Shown here: positions 27,392 to 34,933 of the stretch, in pieces | Position numbering within the stretch: position 1 is the stretch's first letter | Layout: the number at the start of each line of letters is the position of its first letter | NCBI RefSeq assembly: GCF_900116425.1 | Contig: NZ_FPAS01000006.1 | Span: forward strand, 203,365-267,364 | Length of the DNA: 64,000 nt | DNA from: Lishizhenia tianjinensis | GTDB taxonomy: Bacteria; Bacteroidota; Bacteroidia; Flavobacteriales_D; Crocinitomicaceae | Direction of reading: 5' to 3' | Position numbers and translations under genes: made by a program | Notes under the pieces: model-generated | Database searches by the model: none | Seen by the model: only the letters and a program-made list of their open reading frames with translations | Told to the model about the DNA's origin: nothing

Positions 27392-28313
27392 CTTTTTCTA
27401 TTTGTGCTTTCAATGCATCTAACGATGAAAATTTCTCTTCGTTACGAATGCGTTTTAGGAAAGTCAAGGTTAATTCTTGACCGTATAAATCACCTTTAAA
27501 ATCCAAGATATGAACCTCTACTGAAAGATGATCCGCGTTATCCACCGTTGGTCGCGTTCCTATGTTCAACAAACCATAAAAATCACTACCACTTTCTAAG
27601 GTCACCTTAACGGCGTAAACACCTTGTGCTGGGATTAGCTTCATGCTACCATCCACATCAAGGTTAGCTGTTGGAAACTGAATAGATCTTCCTATCTCAT
27701 TTCCTCGAATTACCTTTCCTGATAAAGTAAACGGAGCACCTAAGTATTTATTGGCTGTGTAGATATCTCCATCTAACAAAGCACGACGAATTTTTGTGCT
27801 GCTCACATTCACCTCTTCTATGTCTTGGGCCGCAATTTCTTTCACATCAAAATCATAGATAGGTGCCAGTTCTTTCAAAAGTTCTAGGGTACCTTCTCTA
27901 TTCTTCCCAAACTGATGATCATATCCTATCACCATCATTTTCGCCTGAAGTTTAGCCACCAAGTAGTCGCGTACAAATTCTGTAGCGGTTAAACGAGAAA
28001 ATTCTTTGGTAAATGGAAACACCACCACATTCTTTAAACCTACCTCTTTTAACTTGTTGAGTTTTTCGATTTGGGTTTGAATGAGCTTTATGCCATGTGA
28101 ATCAGGAAACAAAACCATGCGTGGGTGGGGATAGAAAGTAAAGAGCACAGATTCTCCTCCTATTTTCTCAGCCTCCTCATTCAATTGCTGAATAATTTTC
28201 TGATGCCCAATGTGCACACCGTCAAATGTACCTATGGTTATAACAGGGTTAGGAATTTGCTCAAAATTATCGAATCCTTTAATTATCCTCACGCTCGCTT
28301 TAATTTGCTTCAA
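27348..28313 (-). CDS. ribF: Bifunctional riboflavin kinase / FMN adenylyltransferase
   Basis: The enzyme makes FMN from riboflavin and FAD from FMN in the cytoplasm. The 321-residue length is standard. The N-terminal nucleotidyltransferase domain has GTFDGVHIGHQ and, later, SSTKIRRAL. The C-terminal kinase domain has RGNEIGRSIQFPTANL with the conserved Thr-Ala-Asn, and GVYAVKV. It is 165 bases from the acyl-CoA dehydrogenase gene, in divergent orientation. Its last 44 bases overlap the LRR gene, so the two are probably one transcript. Confidence 0.95.
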   Translation of the reverse strand: MKQIKASVRIIKGFDNFEQIPNPVITIGTFDGVHIGHQKIIQQLNEEAEKIGGESVLFTFYPHPRMVLFPDSHGIKLIQTQIEKLNKLKEVGLKNVVVFPFTKEFSRLTATEFVRDYLVAKLQAKMMVIGYDHQFGKNREGTLELLKELAPIYDFDVKEIAAQDIEEVNVSSTKIRRALLDGDIYTANKYLGAPFTLSGKVIRGNEIGRSIQFPTANLDVDGSMKLIPAQGVYAVKVTLESGSDFYGLLNIGTRPTVDNADHLSVEVHILDFKGDLYGQELTLTFLKRIRNEEKFSSLDALKAQIEKDEVLVRHTILEHNW

Positions 28314-28478
28314 ATATACAGTTTTTCGTTGCCCAGTATGATGATAATTGTGTATTTTTATTAATAATGCATTAGCTTATTATTATATGCTTGCATAGTA
28401 TATAATTCTTTATTATATTTAGCTGACTCAGAACGAGTATTAAAACTAATTTTTAGAACTTTAAATAAATTACACCCA

Positions 28479-30257
28479 ATGTCAAACACTATTAAAGGCG
28501 GAGAATTCATTATCCGCGAGACCAAACCAGAGGATATTTTCACCCCCGAAGAATGGACAGAAGAGCAACAAATGATCGCCAGTTTATGTGATGATTTCAT
28601 TGCTCAACACGTTACTCCTAATTTAGACAGGATAGATAAAATGGAAGAGGGTCTTATGGTTGACATCTTGAACAAGGCCGGAGAGCTTGGTTTATTGGGG
28701 ATGTCAGTGCCAACAGATTTATCTGGAATGGGAGTAGATTTCAAAACTTCTTTGCTGGCAACAGAATATTTAGGAAAAGGTCACTCTTTCTCTGTAGCCT
28801 TTGGAGCACACACAGGAATTGGAACGCTTCCTTTATTATACTACGGTAACGAAGAACAAAAACAAAAATACATTCCAAAATTGGCGTCAGGAGAATGGAA
28901 AGCCGCTTACTGTTTAACAGAGCCAAGTTCAGGATCTGATGCGAATTCAGGAAAAACAAAAGCCGTTTTGTCTGAAGATGGAAAACACTACATCTTAAAC
29001 GGACAAAAAATGTGGATTACCAATGGAGGTTTTGCCGACTTCTTTACGGTTTTCGCAAAAATAGACGACGATAAAAAACTAACAGCTTTCTTGGTTGAAG
29101 GTAACTCTGAAGGAATTTCTTTAAACCCAGAGGAGAAAAAAATGGGGATTAAGGGATCCTCTACCCGTCAAGTATTCTTTAATGATGTAAAAGTACCGGT
29201 TGAGAATTTACTTTCTGAAAGAGAAAATGGATTTAAAATCGCCTTGAACATTTTGAACATCGGTAGAATTAAACTGGCAGCAGGAGTTTTAGGGGGATCT
29301 AAGCAATCTTCTACAGACTCTATTAAATATGCCAATGAAAGAGAGCAATTTGGTAGGCCAATTTCGAAATATGGAGCTATTCGCCATAAAATAGCAGAGC
29401 AAATCATCAAAACTTATGTTTTAGAAAGTGCTATGTATAGAGCCGGACAAAACATTGATGATGCCATTGCGGATTTAGTAGCTGGAGGTATGGATAAAGG
29501 CAAGGCTACCTTAAAAGGAATAGAACAATTTGCCGCAGAATGTGCTATGTTGAAAGTTGCGGGTTCTGAATGTTTAGATTATGTGACGGACGAAGCTGTT
29601 CAAATTTATGGTGGTATGGGATATTCTGCAGAATCTCCGGTAGAAAGAGCCTACAGAGATGCGCGTATCAATAGAATATTTGAAGGAACTAATGAAATCA
29701 ACCGTATGTTAACGGTAGATATGATTTTGAAAAAAGCTTTAAAAGGAGAATTAGATTTAATGGGCCCAGCTCAGGCGGTTGCCGGAGAATTAATGAGTAT
29801 TCCTGATTTTGGAGACACACCAGAAGGTCCTTTAGGAAAAGAAGAAGGATACTTGAAAAACTTCAAAAAAGTATTGCTGATGGTTGCTGGTTCGGCGGTT
29901 CAAAAGTTAATGCAAACCTTGTCTAAAGAACAAGAAGTATTGATGAACATTGCGGACATTGCCATAGCGGTTTACCAAGCAGAAAGTGTAATGTTACGTG
30001 TACAGAAGAAAATCGCAAAAGACGGCGAAGAAGCTTCTGCAAATGAAATTGCTATCGCAAAAACATACTTCTATGACGCAGCTGATGCTATCAATAAATT
30101 TGGTAAAGATGCCATTAACAGTTTCGCCGATGGAGATGAAGGTAGAATGATGTTGGTAGGCCTGAAACGATTCACAAAAGTAGATCCTTTCAATGCGAAG
30201 GAAGCAAGACAATTGATTGCGCAAACAGCAATAGAGAAAAATGCATACCCTCTTTAA
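28479..30257 (+). CDS. Acyl-CoA dehydrogenase, long form (VLCAD-like)
   Basis: The 592-residue flavoenzyme introduces the first double bond in fatty-acyl-CoA during beta-oxidation. The first 400 residues have the usual fold, with AYCLTEPSSGSD and WITNGGFADFF as substrate and FAD contacts. IFEGTNEI near residue 410 holds the probable catalytic Glu. The extra 170-residue C-terminal helical domain is found in the VLCAD/ACAD9-type and in many Bacteroidetes long-chain enzymes. It is monocistronic: divergent from ribF and closed by a terminator. The substrate chain length is inferred only from the family. Confidence 0.92.
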   Translation: MSNTIKGGEFIIRETKPEDIFTPEEWTEEQQMIASLCDDFIAQHVTPNLDRIDKMEEGLMVDILNKAGELGLLGMSVPTDLSGMGVDFKTSLLATEYLGKGHSFSVAFGAHTGIGTLPLLYYGNEEQKQKYIPKLASGEWKAAYCLTEPSSGSDANSGKTKAVLSEDGKHYILNGQKMWITNGGFADFFTVFAKIDDDKKLTAFLVEGNSEGISLNPEEKKMGIKGSSTRQVFFNDVKVPVENLLSERENGFKIALNILNIGRIKLAAGVLGGSKQSSTDSIKYANEREQFGRPISKYGAIRHKIAEQIIKTYVLESAMYRAGQNIDDAIADLVAGGMDKGKATLKGIEQFAAECAMLKVAGSECLDYVTDEAVQIYGGMGYSAESPVERAYRDARINRIFEGTNEINRMLTVDMILKKALKGELDLMGPAQAVAGELMSIPDFGDTPEGPLGKEEGYLKNFKKVLLMVAGSAVQKLMQTLSKEQEVLMNIADIAIAVYQAESVMLRVQKKIAKDGEEASANEIAIAKTYFYDAADAINKFGKDAINSFADGDEGRMMLVGLKRFTKVDPFNAKEARQLIAQTAIEKNAYPL

Positions 30258-30281
30258 TCTGAACGGATAGTGGGAAACATA

Positions 30282-30311
30282 AAACAGCTGCCTAAAGGGG
30301 CAGCTGTTTTT
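30282..30311 (+). terminator. Terminator after the acyl-CoA dehydrogenase gene
   Basis: An 11-bp stem AAACAGCTGCC / GGCAGCTGTTT with a 6-base loop ends in a T run. Confidence 0.92.
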
Positions 30312-30344
30312 ATTTAAAGATTTAAGAATTTAATGATTCAAACA

Positions 30345-30376
30345 AAAAAAGGCTGCCTCAAGTGAGACAGCCTTTT
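30345..30376 (-). terminator. Terminator after the DUF4920 gene
   Basis: The hairpin AAAGGCTG-CTCA / TGAG-CAGCCTTT with one internal mismatch has an A run on its left, giving a T run on the minus strand. It lies just beyond the minus-strand DUF4920 stop. Confidence 0.8.
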
Positions 30377-30395
30377 AATATTTTGAGAAATTCTC

Positions 30396-31001
30396 TTACA
30401 TCGTTTCTGTTTCCGTAGCTGGAGCTTCTTCTGCAGTTGCAGCTTCTAAAGCAATTCCGTCTGCGTAGAATGTCATTCCGTATTTAGGACCAGTTACTTG
30501 AGCAGCAGCTTCGTCGTGAGACATACCACCATCTTCTAACAAGTGAATTTGATCATCAACAGAAGTAGTATCCTGCTTTGCTGTACCTGTTAAGTAAGCA
30601 ACAGTTCCCATTTCAGTAGTTGTAGGAATTGTAAAGTGATCTACAAAACGTACCATGAAATCTTCTCCTTCTGCTGGGTGCTTAATTTTTACCCAACATC
30701 CCATTTTAGTACAAACTCCTGTCAACTCTCCTTTGAAAGTTGCAGCCATTTCTGTTTGTCCTTCGAATTGAGCCAACATTTCTGCTGTAGTAATTGCTGC
30801 TTCTTTGTTAACAGCAACTGCTCCAAACTCAGTTTTATTTTCGTCCATTGCAGCGTGGTCATGACCTGTGTGATCTTCACCTTCGTGCTCGTGTCCTTCG
30901 TGGTTTTCAACTCCTTCTGCTGGAGTAGTAGTTTCTTCTGCGTTGTTTCCACATGATGCCAATAATGCAGCAGCTGTGAAAGCCATAAGTACTTTTTTCA
31001 T
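30396..31001 (-). CDS. DUF4920 domain lipoprotein with His-rich segment
   Basis: From the ATG at 31001 the product is 201 residues, with a lipobox at Cys17 (LLASCGN). An upstream in-frame start at 31055 falls within the promoter and is rejected. Residues 30-55 are a histidine- and acid-rich linker (HEGHEHEGEDHTGHDHA), likely to bind metal ions such as zinc or copper. The following part matches the DUF4920 pattern: GVCTKMGCWVKI with two Cys, FMVRFVDHFTIP, and a block near the end, YGMTFYADGI. DUF4920 has no proven function; a metal or redox role is an inference from the Cys and His content. Confidence 0.83.
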   Translation of the reverse strand: MKKVLMAFTAAALLASCGNNAEETTTPAEGVENHEGHEHEGEDHTGHDHAAMDENKTEFGAVAVNKEAAITTAEMLAQFEGQTEMAATFKGELTGVCTKMGCWVKIKHPAEGEDFMVRFVDHFTIPTTTEMGTVAYLTGTAKQDTTSVDDQIHLLEDGGMSHDEAAAQVTGPKYGMTFYADGIALEAATAEEAPATETETM

Positions 31002-31022
31002 AATCTTTTTTCTATCGGTTAA

Positions 31023-31055
31023 CAAATATAGGAAACTGTGCTTAAAATTTAACAA
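31023..31055 (-). promoter_or_regulatory. Promoter of the DUF4920 gene
   Basis: On the minus strand TTG (31055-31053), a 22-base spacer and TATATTTG (31030-31023) match the Bacteroidetes promoter. The ATG follows 21 bases later at 31001. Confidence 0.7.
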
Positions 31056-31062
31056 CTCTACC

Positions 31063-31386
31063 CTATAATTTACTATTGTTTTTATGCCTGTCTTTGTCGC
31101 GTATTGTTTTCTTTTCCATATTCTTAGCGATGGCTTCTGTTAAATCCACCCCCGTTTGATTGGCAATGCATGTTAACACGAAAAGTACATCGGCCAGTTC
31201 ATCCCCTAAGTCTTTACCTTTATCACTCTCCTTTTCACTTTGCTCACCATATCTACGCGCCATGATGCGAGCTACTTCACCAACCTCTTCCATTAAAATG
31301 GCTGTGTTGGTCAACTCATCAAAGTATCTTACACCTATGTCTTTGATCCAAGCATCAACTTCTTCTTGGTATTTTTTAATCTCCAT
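31063..31386 (-). CDS. MazG-like nucleotide pyrophosphohydrolase
   Basis: The 107-residue enzyme is of the single-domain MazG/dUTPase-like fold that hydrolyses NTPs or dNTPs to monophosphates. The metal-binding set is visible: EEVGEVARIMARRYG (first EExxE) and DLGDELADVLFVLTCIANQ (ExxD). The N-terminal helix has AWIKDIG. It starts 1 base after the dtd stop, in a tight rsgA-dtd-mazG operon. Substrate preference is unknown; a house-cleaning role is typical. Confidence 0.88.
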   Translation of the reverse strand: MEIKKYQEEVDAWIKDIGVRYFDELTNTAILMEEVGEVARIMARRYGEQSEKESDKGKDLGDELADVLFVLTCIANQTGVDLTEAIAKNMEKKTIRDKDRHKNNSKL

Positions 31387-31836
31387 CTACTCTTTATGTT
31401 TAGAATCCATGGTTATGGTAACCGGACCATCATTACACAAACTCACCTGCATATTCGCTCCAAATTCGCCTTGCGCTACTTGAGTTATCTCACCTTGCAG
31501 TAAGCGAATAAATTCTTGGTACATGCTTTTTGCGAAATCTGGTTTTCCAGCCTTAATAAAACTCGGTCTATTTCCTTTCTTAGTAGATGCGTGTAAAGTA
31601 AATTGAGATATAACCAAAACTCCACCCTTCACATCTTTTATTGACAAGTTCATCTTTCCTTCTTCATCCGAAAAAATGCGCATACCAATCAATTTTTTCA
31701 CACACCATTCTAAGTCTTCCGAAGTATCCGCATCCTCTACTCCTATCAAAACTAAGAGTCCTTTATCTATTTTACCAATAACCTTATCATCTACCTCCAC
31801 TTTTGCAGAGGAAACTCTTTGTATTACTAGTCTCAT
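31387..31836 (-). CDS. dtd: D-aminoacyl-tRNA deacylase
   Basis: The enzyme frees tRNA from mischarged D-amino acids and glycine. The 149-residue length is standard. Diagnostic motifs are the N-terminal MRLVIQRVSSAKVEV, the catalytic SQFTLHAST block and the cross-subunit NDGPVTI motif near the C-terminus, which together mark bacterial DTD1. It overlaps the rsgA stop by 4 bases and is followed without a gap by the MazG-like gene, so the three are co-translated. Cytoplasmic. Confidence 0.96.
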   Translation of the reverse strand: MRLVIQRVSSAKVEVDDKVIGKIDKGLLVLIGVEDADTSEDLEWCVKKLIGMRIFSDEEGKMNLSIKDVKGGVLVISQFTLHASTKKGNRPSFIKAGKPDFAKSMYQEFIRLLQGEITQVAQGEFGANMQVSLCNDGPVTITMDSKHKE

Positions 31837-32774
31837 CCAAATATGCTCTTTCTAAAATGATCGTCTTCGTCGTCCGTAATTAAACTTAAATAATTAATGT
31901 ATCTCGACTCCGCAATTTCACCATTTTCAACGGCTTCTTTAACGGCGCATTGTGGTTCATTTTGATGTAAACAATTGTTGAATTTACAGTGATTTAAACG
32001 TTCTCTCATTTCTGGGAAGTAATGAGAAATATGCTCTTTCTCCAATTCAACAATACCAAAAGCTCTAATTCCAGGTGTATCTATGATAAAACCTCCCGAC
32101 TTTAAGGGGTGCATTTCAGCGAAAGTAGTGGTATGCTGACCTTGTAAATGGGTAGCACTAATTTCATTGGTTTTAATATCCAAATTATCATCCAATGCAT
32201 TAACTAACGTACTCTTTCCTACCCCAGAATGTCCAGCTATCATGACCTGTTTACCAGCAATCTCGTCTCTCAAAAATTGAACATTCTCTTCTTTTAACGC
32301 AGAGATCTTTTGACAGGTATAGCCGATTTTTTCATACTTCTCTATCATAGCATCTACCAAAGGCAAATGTTCTTCAAAGTACATGTCCATTTTGTTAAAC
32401 AACAAAGTAACCGGGATTCTGAAAGATTCTGCAGAGACTAAAAACCTATCTATAAAAGCCAAATGTGTTTCAGGCGCTACCAATGTGACTAGCAAATATG
32501 CCCTGTCTACATTCGAAGCCAAAATGTGCTTTTGCTTAGAAAGATTAATGGATTTACGTACAATGTAATTATGACGCGGCATCACATCCTTAATCACTCC
32601 TTGGTTCAAATCTTGGTCTGTTACCTCAAAGTCTACCTCATCGCCTACGGCAACAGGGTTGGTTGTTTTTAAACCTTGCAATCTAATCTTACCTCTAATT
32701 CTACACGAATACAAAGTGTTCTCATGCAATACACTGTATAGCTTACCGGTAGATTTTAATACTTTACCTATCAA
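31833..32774 (-). CDS. rsgA: Ribosome small-subunit-dependent GTPase A
   Basis: RsgA is a circularly permuted GTPase that helps mature the 30S ribosomal subunit. The 313-residue protein has an OB-fold N-terminus, then the G motifs in permuted order: G4 NKMD, G1 GHSGVGKST and G3 DTPG. A zinc-binding C-terminal domain has CKFNNCLHQNEPQCAV with Cys and His ligands. It heads the operon with dtd and the MazG-like gene. It faces gldA divergently, with 94 bases between the starts. Confidence 0.96.
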   Translation of the reverse strand: MIGKVLKSTGKLYSVLHENTLYSCRIRGKIRLQGLKTTNPVAVGDEVDFEVTDQDLNQGVIKDVMPRHNYIVRKSINLSKQKHILASNVDRAYLLVTLVAPETHLAFIDRFLVSAESFRIPVTLLFNKMDMYFEEHLPLVDAMIEKYEKIGYTCQKISALKEENVQFLRDEIAGKQVMIAGHSGVGKSTLVNALDDNLDIKTNEISATHLQGQHTTTFAEMHPLKSGGFIIDTPGIRAFGIVELEKEHISHYFPEMRERLNHCKFNNCLHQNEPQCAVKEAVENGEIAESRYINYLSLITDDEDDHFRKSIFG

Positions 32775-32868
32775 ATTGTCTAATTAACGTTAATGTGTTG
32801 TAAAAATAGTAAAGTTGAATGGTTTAGATTGCCTTGAAACCTTATCTTCGTGTCCAAACGCGTAAAAT

Positions 32869-33771
32869 ATGTCGATTACGGTAAAACATCTTACAAAATA
32901 TTACGGACAGCAAACCGCTGTAAACAATATTTCTTTCGAAGCTAAAAAAGGTGAAATCCTTGGTTTTTTAGGTCCAAACGGAGCAGGAAAATCAACTACA
33001 ATGAAAATCATTACTGGATTTATACCTGCAAGTGAAGGTCACGTAGAAGTTTGCGGTATGGACGTAAATGAACACCCTATAGAAATCAGAAAGAAGATTG
33101 GATATTTGCCCGAACACAACCCTTTGTACCTCGACATGTACGTAAAGGAATATTTGAGTTTTGTGGCAAAAATCTATAAGGTTAAAAACGTAAAAGCGCG
33201 CGTTGCCGAAATGATACAAAAAGTTGGTTTAGAAAAAGAACAACACAAAAGAATTGGAGCATTATCCAAAGGATACCGTCAACGTGTTGGTTTAGCTCAA
33301 GCCATTATTCACGATCCAGAGGTATTAATTTTAGATGAACCTACTTCAGGACTTGATCCTAACCAATTGGTAGAAATCAGAGCCTTGATTAAGAAAATTG
33401 GAGAAGAAAAAACGGTTATGCTTTCTACGCACATTATGCAAGAAGTAGAAGCAATTTGTGACAAAGTCATCATTATTAAAAATGGAGACCTCGTAGCCAA
33501 CAATACCGCTGCAGAATTACAAAACCAAACGGAGGAAGTAGTTATCTACGTAGAATTTGAAGGGGATATTTCTCGTAACCAATTAAAAACAATAGAAAAT
33601 GTTTCAAGAGTGGAGAAAATTAGTAACTCAGCTTTCCTATTGAGCGGAAATAAACAAAACGATTTAAGAAAAAATATTGCTTCATTTGCACAGAAGAATG
33701 AATTACTCATTCTTACTATGAAAGTTGAAGAAAAAAGTTTAGAAGAGGTATTTAAGGCCCTCACTAAATAA
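32869..33771 (+). CDS. gldA: Gliding motility ABC transporter ATP-binding protein GldA
   Basis: The 300-residue protein is the ATPase of the GldA-GldF-GldG ABC transporter needed for flavobacterial gliding. Walker A is GPNGAGKST at 35-43, the signature is LSKGYRQRVG, and Walker B is VLILDEPTSGLDP. A C-terminal domain of about 80 residues follows the ATPase core, as in GldA. gldF and gldG are not in the window. A TATCTTCG-type -7 element lies 19 bases before the start. A generic DrrA-type ATPase is the alternative, but the match to GldA is better. Confidence 0.85.
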   Translation: MSITVKHLTKYYGQQTAVNNISFEAKKGEILGFLGPNGAGKSTTMKIITGFIPASEGHVEVCGMDVNEHPIEIRKKIGYLPEHNPLYLDMYVKEYLSFVAKIYKVKNVKARVAEMIQKVGLEKEQHKRIGALSKGYRQRVGLAQAIIHDPEVLILDEPTSGLDPNQLVEIRALIKKIGEEKTVMLSTHIMQEVEAICDKVIIIKNGDLVANNTAAELQNQTEEVVIYVEFEGDISRNQLKTIENVSRVEKISNSAFLLSGNKQNDLRKNIASFAQKNELLILTMKVEEKSLEEVFKALTK

Positions 33772-33900
33772 AAAAAGCGCTAACATCTCCATGTTAACGC
33801 TATACTAAAAATAAACTCATGATTACAACTGGTCTCCACCAATTGTCTTCACGACTAACCAAACGGTGTTATTTTTAATAGCGTTGGAAAAAAGTCAAAA

Positions 33901-33932
33901 AAAAACCAGAAGAACACCTTCTGGTTTTTTTT
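33901..33932. terminator. Bidirectional terminator between gldA and the ssb genes
   Basis: An 11-bp stem AAAACCAGAAG / CTTCTGGTTTT with a 5-base loop has A residues before and T residues after. A second weaker hairpin at 33776-33801, directly after gldA, has its T tract only on the minus strand. Confidence 0.9.
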
Positions 33933-33952
33933 CGGTTGATTAGAAATGAGAT

Positions 33953-34279
33953 TTAGATAATAGTAAGATCACTTGCTTCAACTGCAATAATGGTCTGTCG
34001 CAATCCTTTTTTGTTCTTATAAAAGCGAGAAACCATCCTTCCTTGTACGCCCAAAGGTCTACTCTTATACCCAAGCTCTTGGATCAATCTTGCCAATCTT
34101 CCCGTTGCAACGATATTGTGCCAATTACTCATTCTCATCGTCTTCCCTTCTTCGTCTAAGTAAGGTTCATTCGTTCGCAAACTAAAAGTTGCTTTAATCG
34201 TTCCGTTTTCTTCCGAAAATCGAGGTTCATTCGAAATCTGTCCAATCAGATTCACGTGGTTGATGTTTAGGATTTCCAT
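33953..34279 (-). CDS. ssb: Single-stranded DNA-binding protein, short divergent paralog
   Basis: This 108-residue OB-fold protein has an SSB core: VNLIGQISNEPRF at the start, FSLRTNEPYLDEEG, and the SNWHNIVATGRLARLI block in place of the usual WH-x-V. It ends directly at the last beta strand (VEASDLTII), so the acidic tail that recruits partner proteins is missing. It starts 5 bases after the second ssb gene, so the two are one operon. It is more divergent than its neighbour. It could bind ssDNA as a homo- or hetero-oligomer; the function is inferred. Confidence 0.85.
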   Translation of the reverse strand: MEILNINHVNLIGQISNEPRFSEENGTIKATFSLRTNEPYLDEEGKTMRMSNWHNIVATGRLARLIQELGYKSRPLGVQGRMVSRFYKNKKGLRQTIIAVEASDLTII

Positions 34280-34284
34280 TTTCT

Positions 34285-34644
34285 TTAGTTTTTAGAAGTT
34301 TGGTTTTCTTTATTCTCTTTGATCAATACAAAGTTTTGCATCTCAATTTGTGTGGTGTAGTGTTTCTCACCATTCTTATCGACGTAATCATTGTTTACCA
34401 ATTTACCGTCAAGAATAATCTCTACTCCTTTGGATAACTTCCCTTCAATTGAAGAAGCGGAGTTTCCCCAGGCAACTATCTTATGCCACGATGTATTCTT
34501 TACCCATTCACCATTTTTATCGCGGTAGCTCTCGTTAATTGCAAGGGTAAACTTTGCCATTTTTCTTCCTGCTTTGAATTCTCTTAATTCTGGATCAATT
34601 CCTAATCGTCCGATTAATTGTACGTTGTTTCTTAAATTGTTCAT
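34285..34644 (-). CDS. ssb: Single-stranded DNA-binding protein, short form
   Basis: The 119-residue OB-fold protein has the SSB signature: NNVQLIGRLGIDPELREF, FTLAINESYRDKNGEW, NTSWHKIVAWG and VEIILDGKLVNNDYVDKNGEKHY. The C-terminal tail is short and lysine- and asparagine-rich (KENKENQTSKN), without the conserved acidic DDDIPF-type end. So it probably cannot recruit the standard SSB partners, which fits an accessory rather than the essential replication SSB. It is followed 5 bases later by a second short ssb gene. Confidence 0.9.
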   Translation of the reverse strand: MNNLRNNVQLIGRLGIDPELREFKAGRKMAKFTLAINESYRDKNGEWVKNTSWHKIVAWGNSASSIEGKLSKGVEIILDGKLVNNDYVDKNGEKHYTTQIEMQNFVLIKENKENQTSKN

Positions 34645-34933
34645 GATTGAAAAGTTTTAATTAAATAATCTGTTAAGTTTTTGTCTAGCGTTGATCCTTC
34701 AATCACATCGACACTGCAAAGATTTATAGCTTTCTAGTCTGCTTTCGGTTATTAAGCATTTGTAGTCGATTATTAGTCGTTTGTAAGCGAGTAAATACGG
34801 ATATAAGCAGGAAATACGATGAAAAGAATAAATTCAAATTCCAATAAAAAAAACAGCTCAATTTCTTTCTCTCGCCTTCTCCCCTCTGCTTTAATATTTC
34901 TATTTTTGGACTTCACGCTTTTTTTGCCCTAGT
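34645..34933. other. Divergent intergenic region with a 21-bp tandem repeat
   Basis: This 289-base gap lies between the ssb start (minus) and the transglutaminase start (plus). It contains two adjacent 21-bp imperfect repeats at 34749-34769 and 34770-34790; each has TTATTA, then C, TTTGTA and CGA, with 16 of 21 positions equal. They could be an operator for one or both genes. No RNA gene is seen. Confidence 0.45.
34901..34908 (+). promoter_or_regulatory. Promoter -7 element (TATTTTTG) of the transglutaminase gene
   Basis: TATTTTTG matches TAnnTTTG and lies 25 bases before the ATG at 34934. The -33 element is not clear. Confidence 0.45.

Noticed and set aside
30636..30956. Open frame opposite the DUF4920 gene, rich in Ser, Cys and Phe
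   Set aside because: It is the antisense shadow of a His/Glu-rich low-complexity stretch; composition is not protein-like.
31002..31055. Longer start at 31055 for the DUF4920 lipoprotein
   Set aside because: The extension covers the promoter and would hide the signal peptide behind 18 extra residues.
31890..31920. CTCGACTCCGC word inside rsgA as a repeat copy
   Set aside because: The match to the 16-kb repeat is only about 11 bases and lies in conserved coding sequence.
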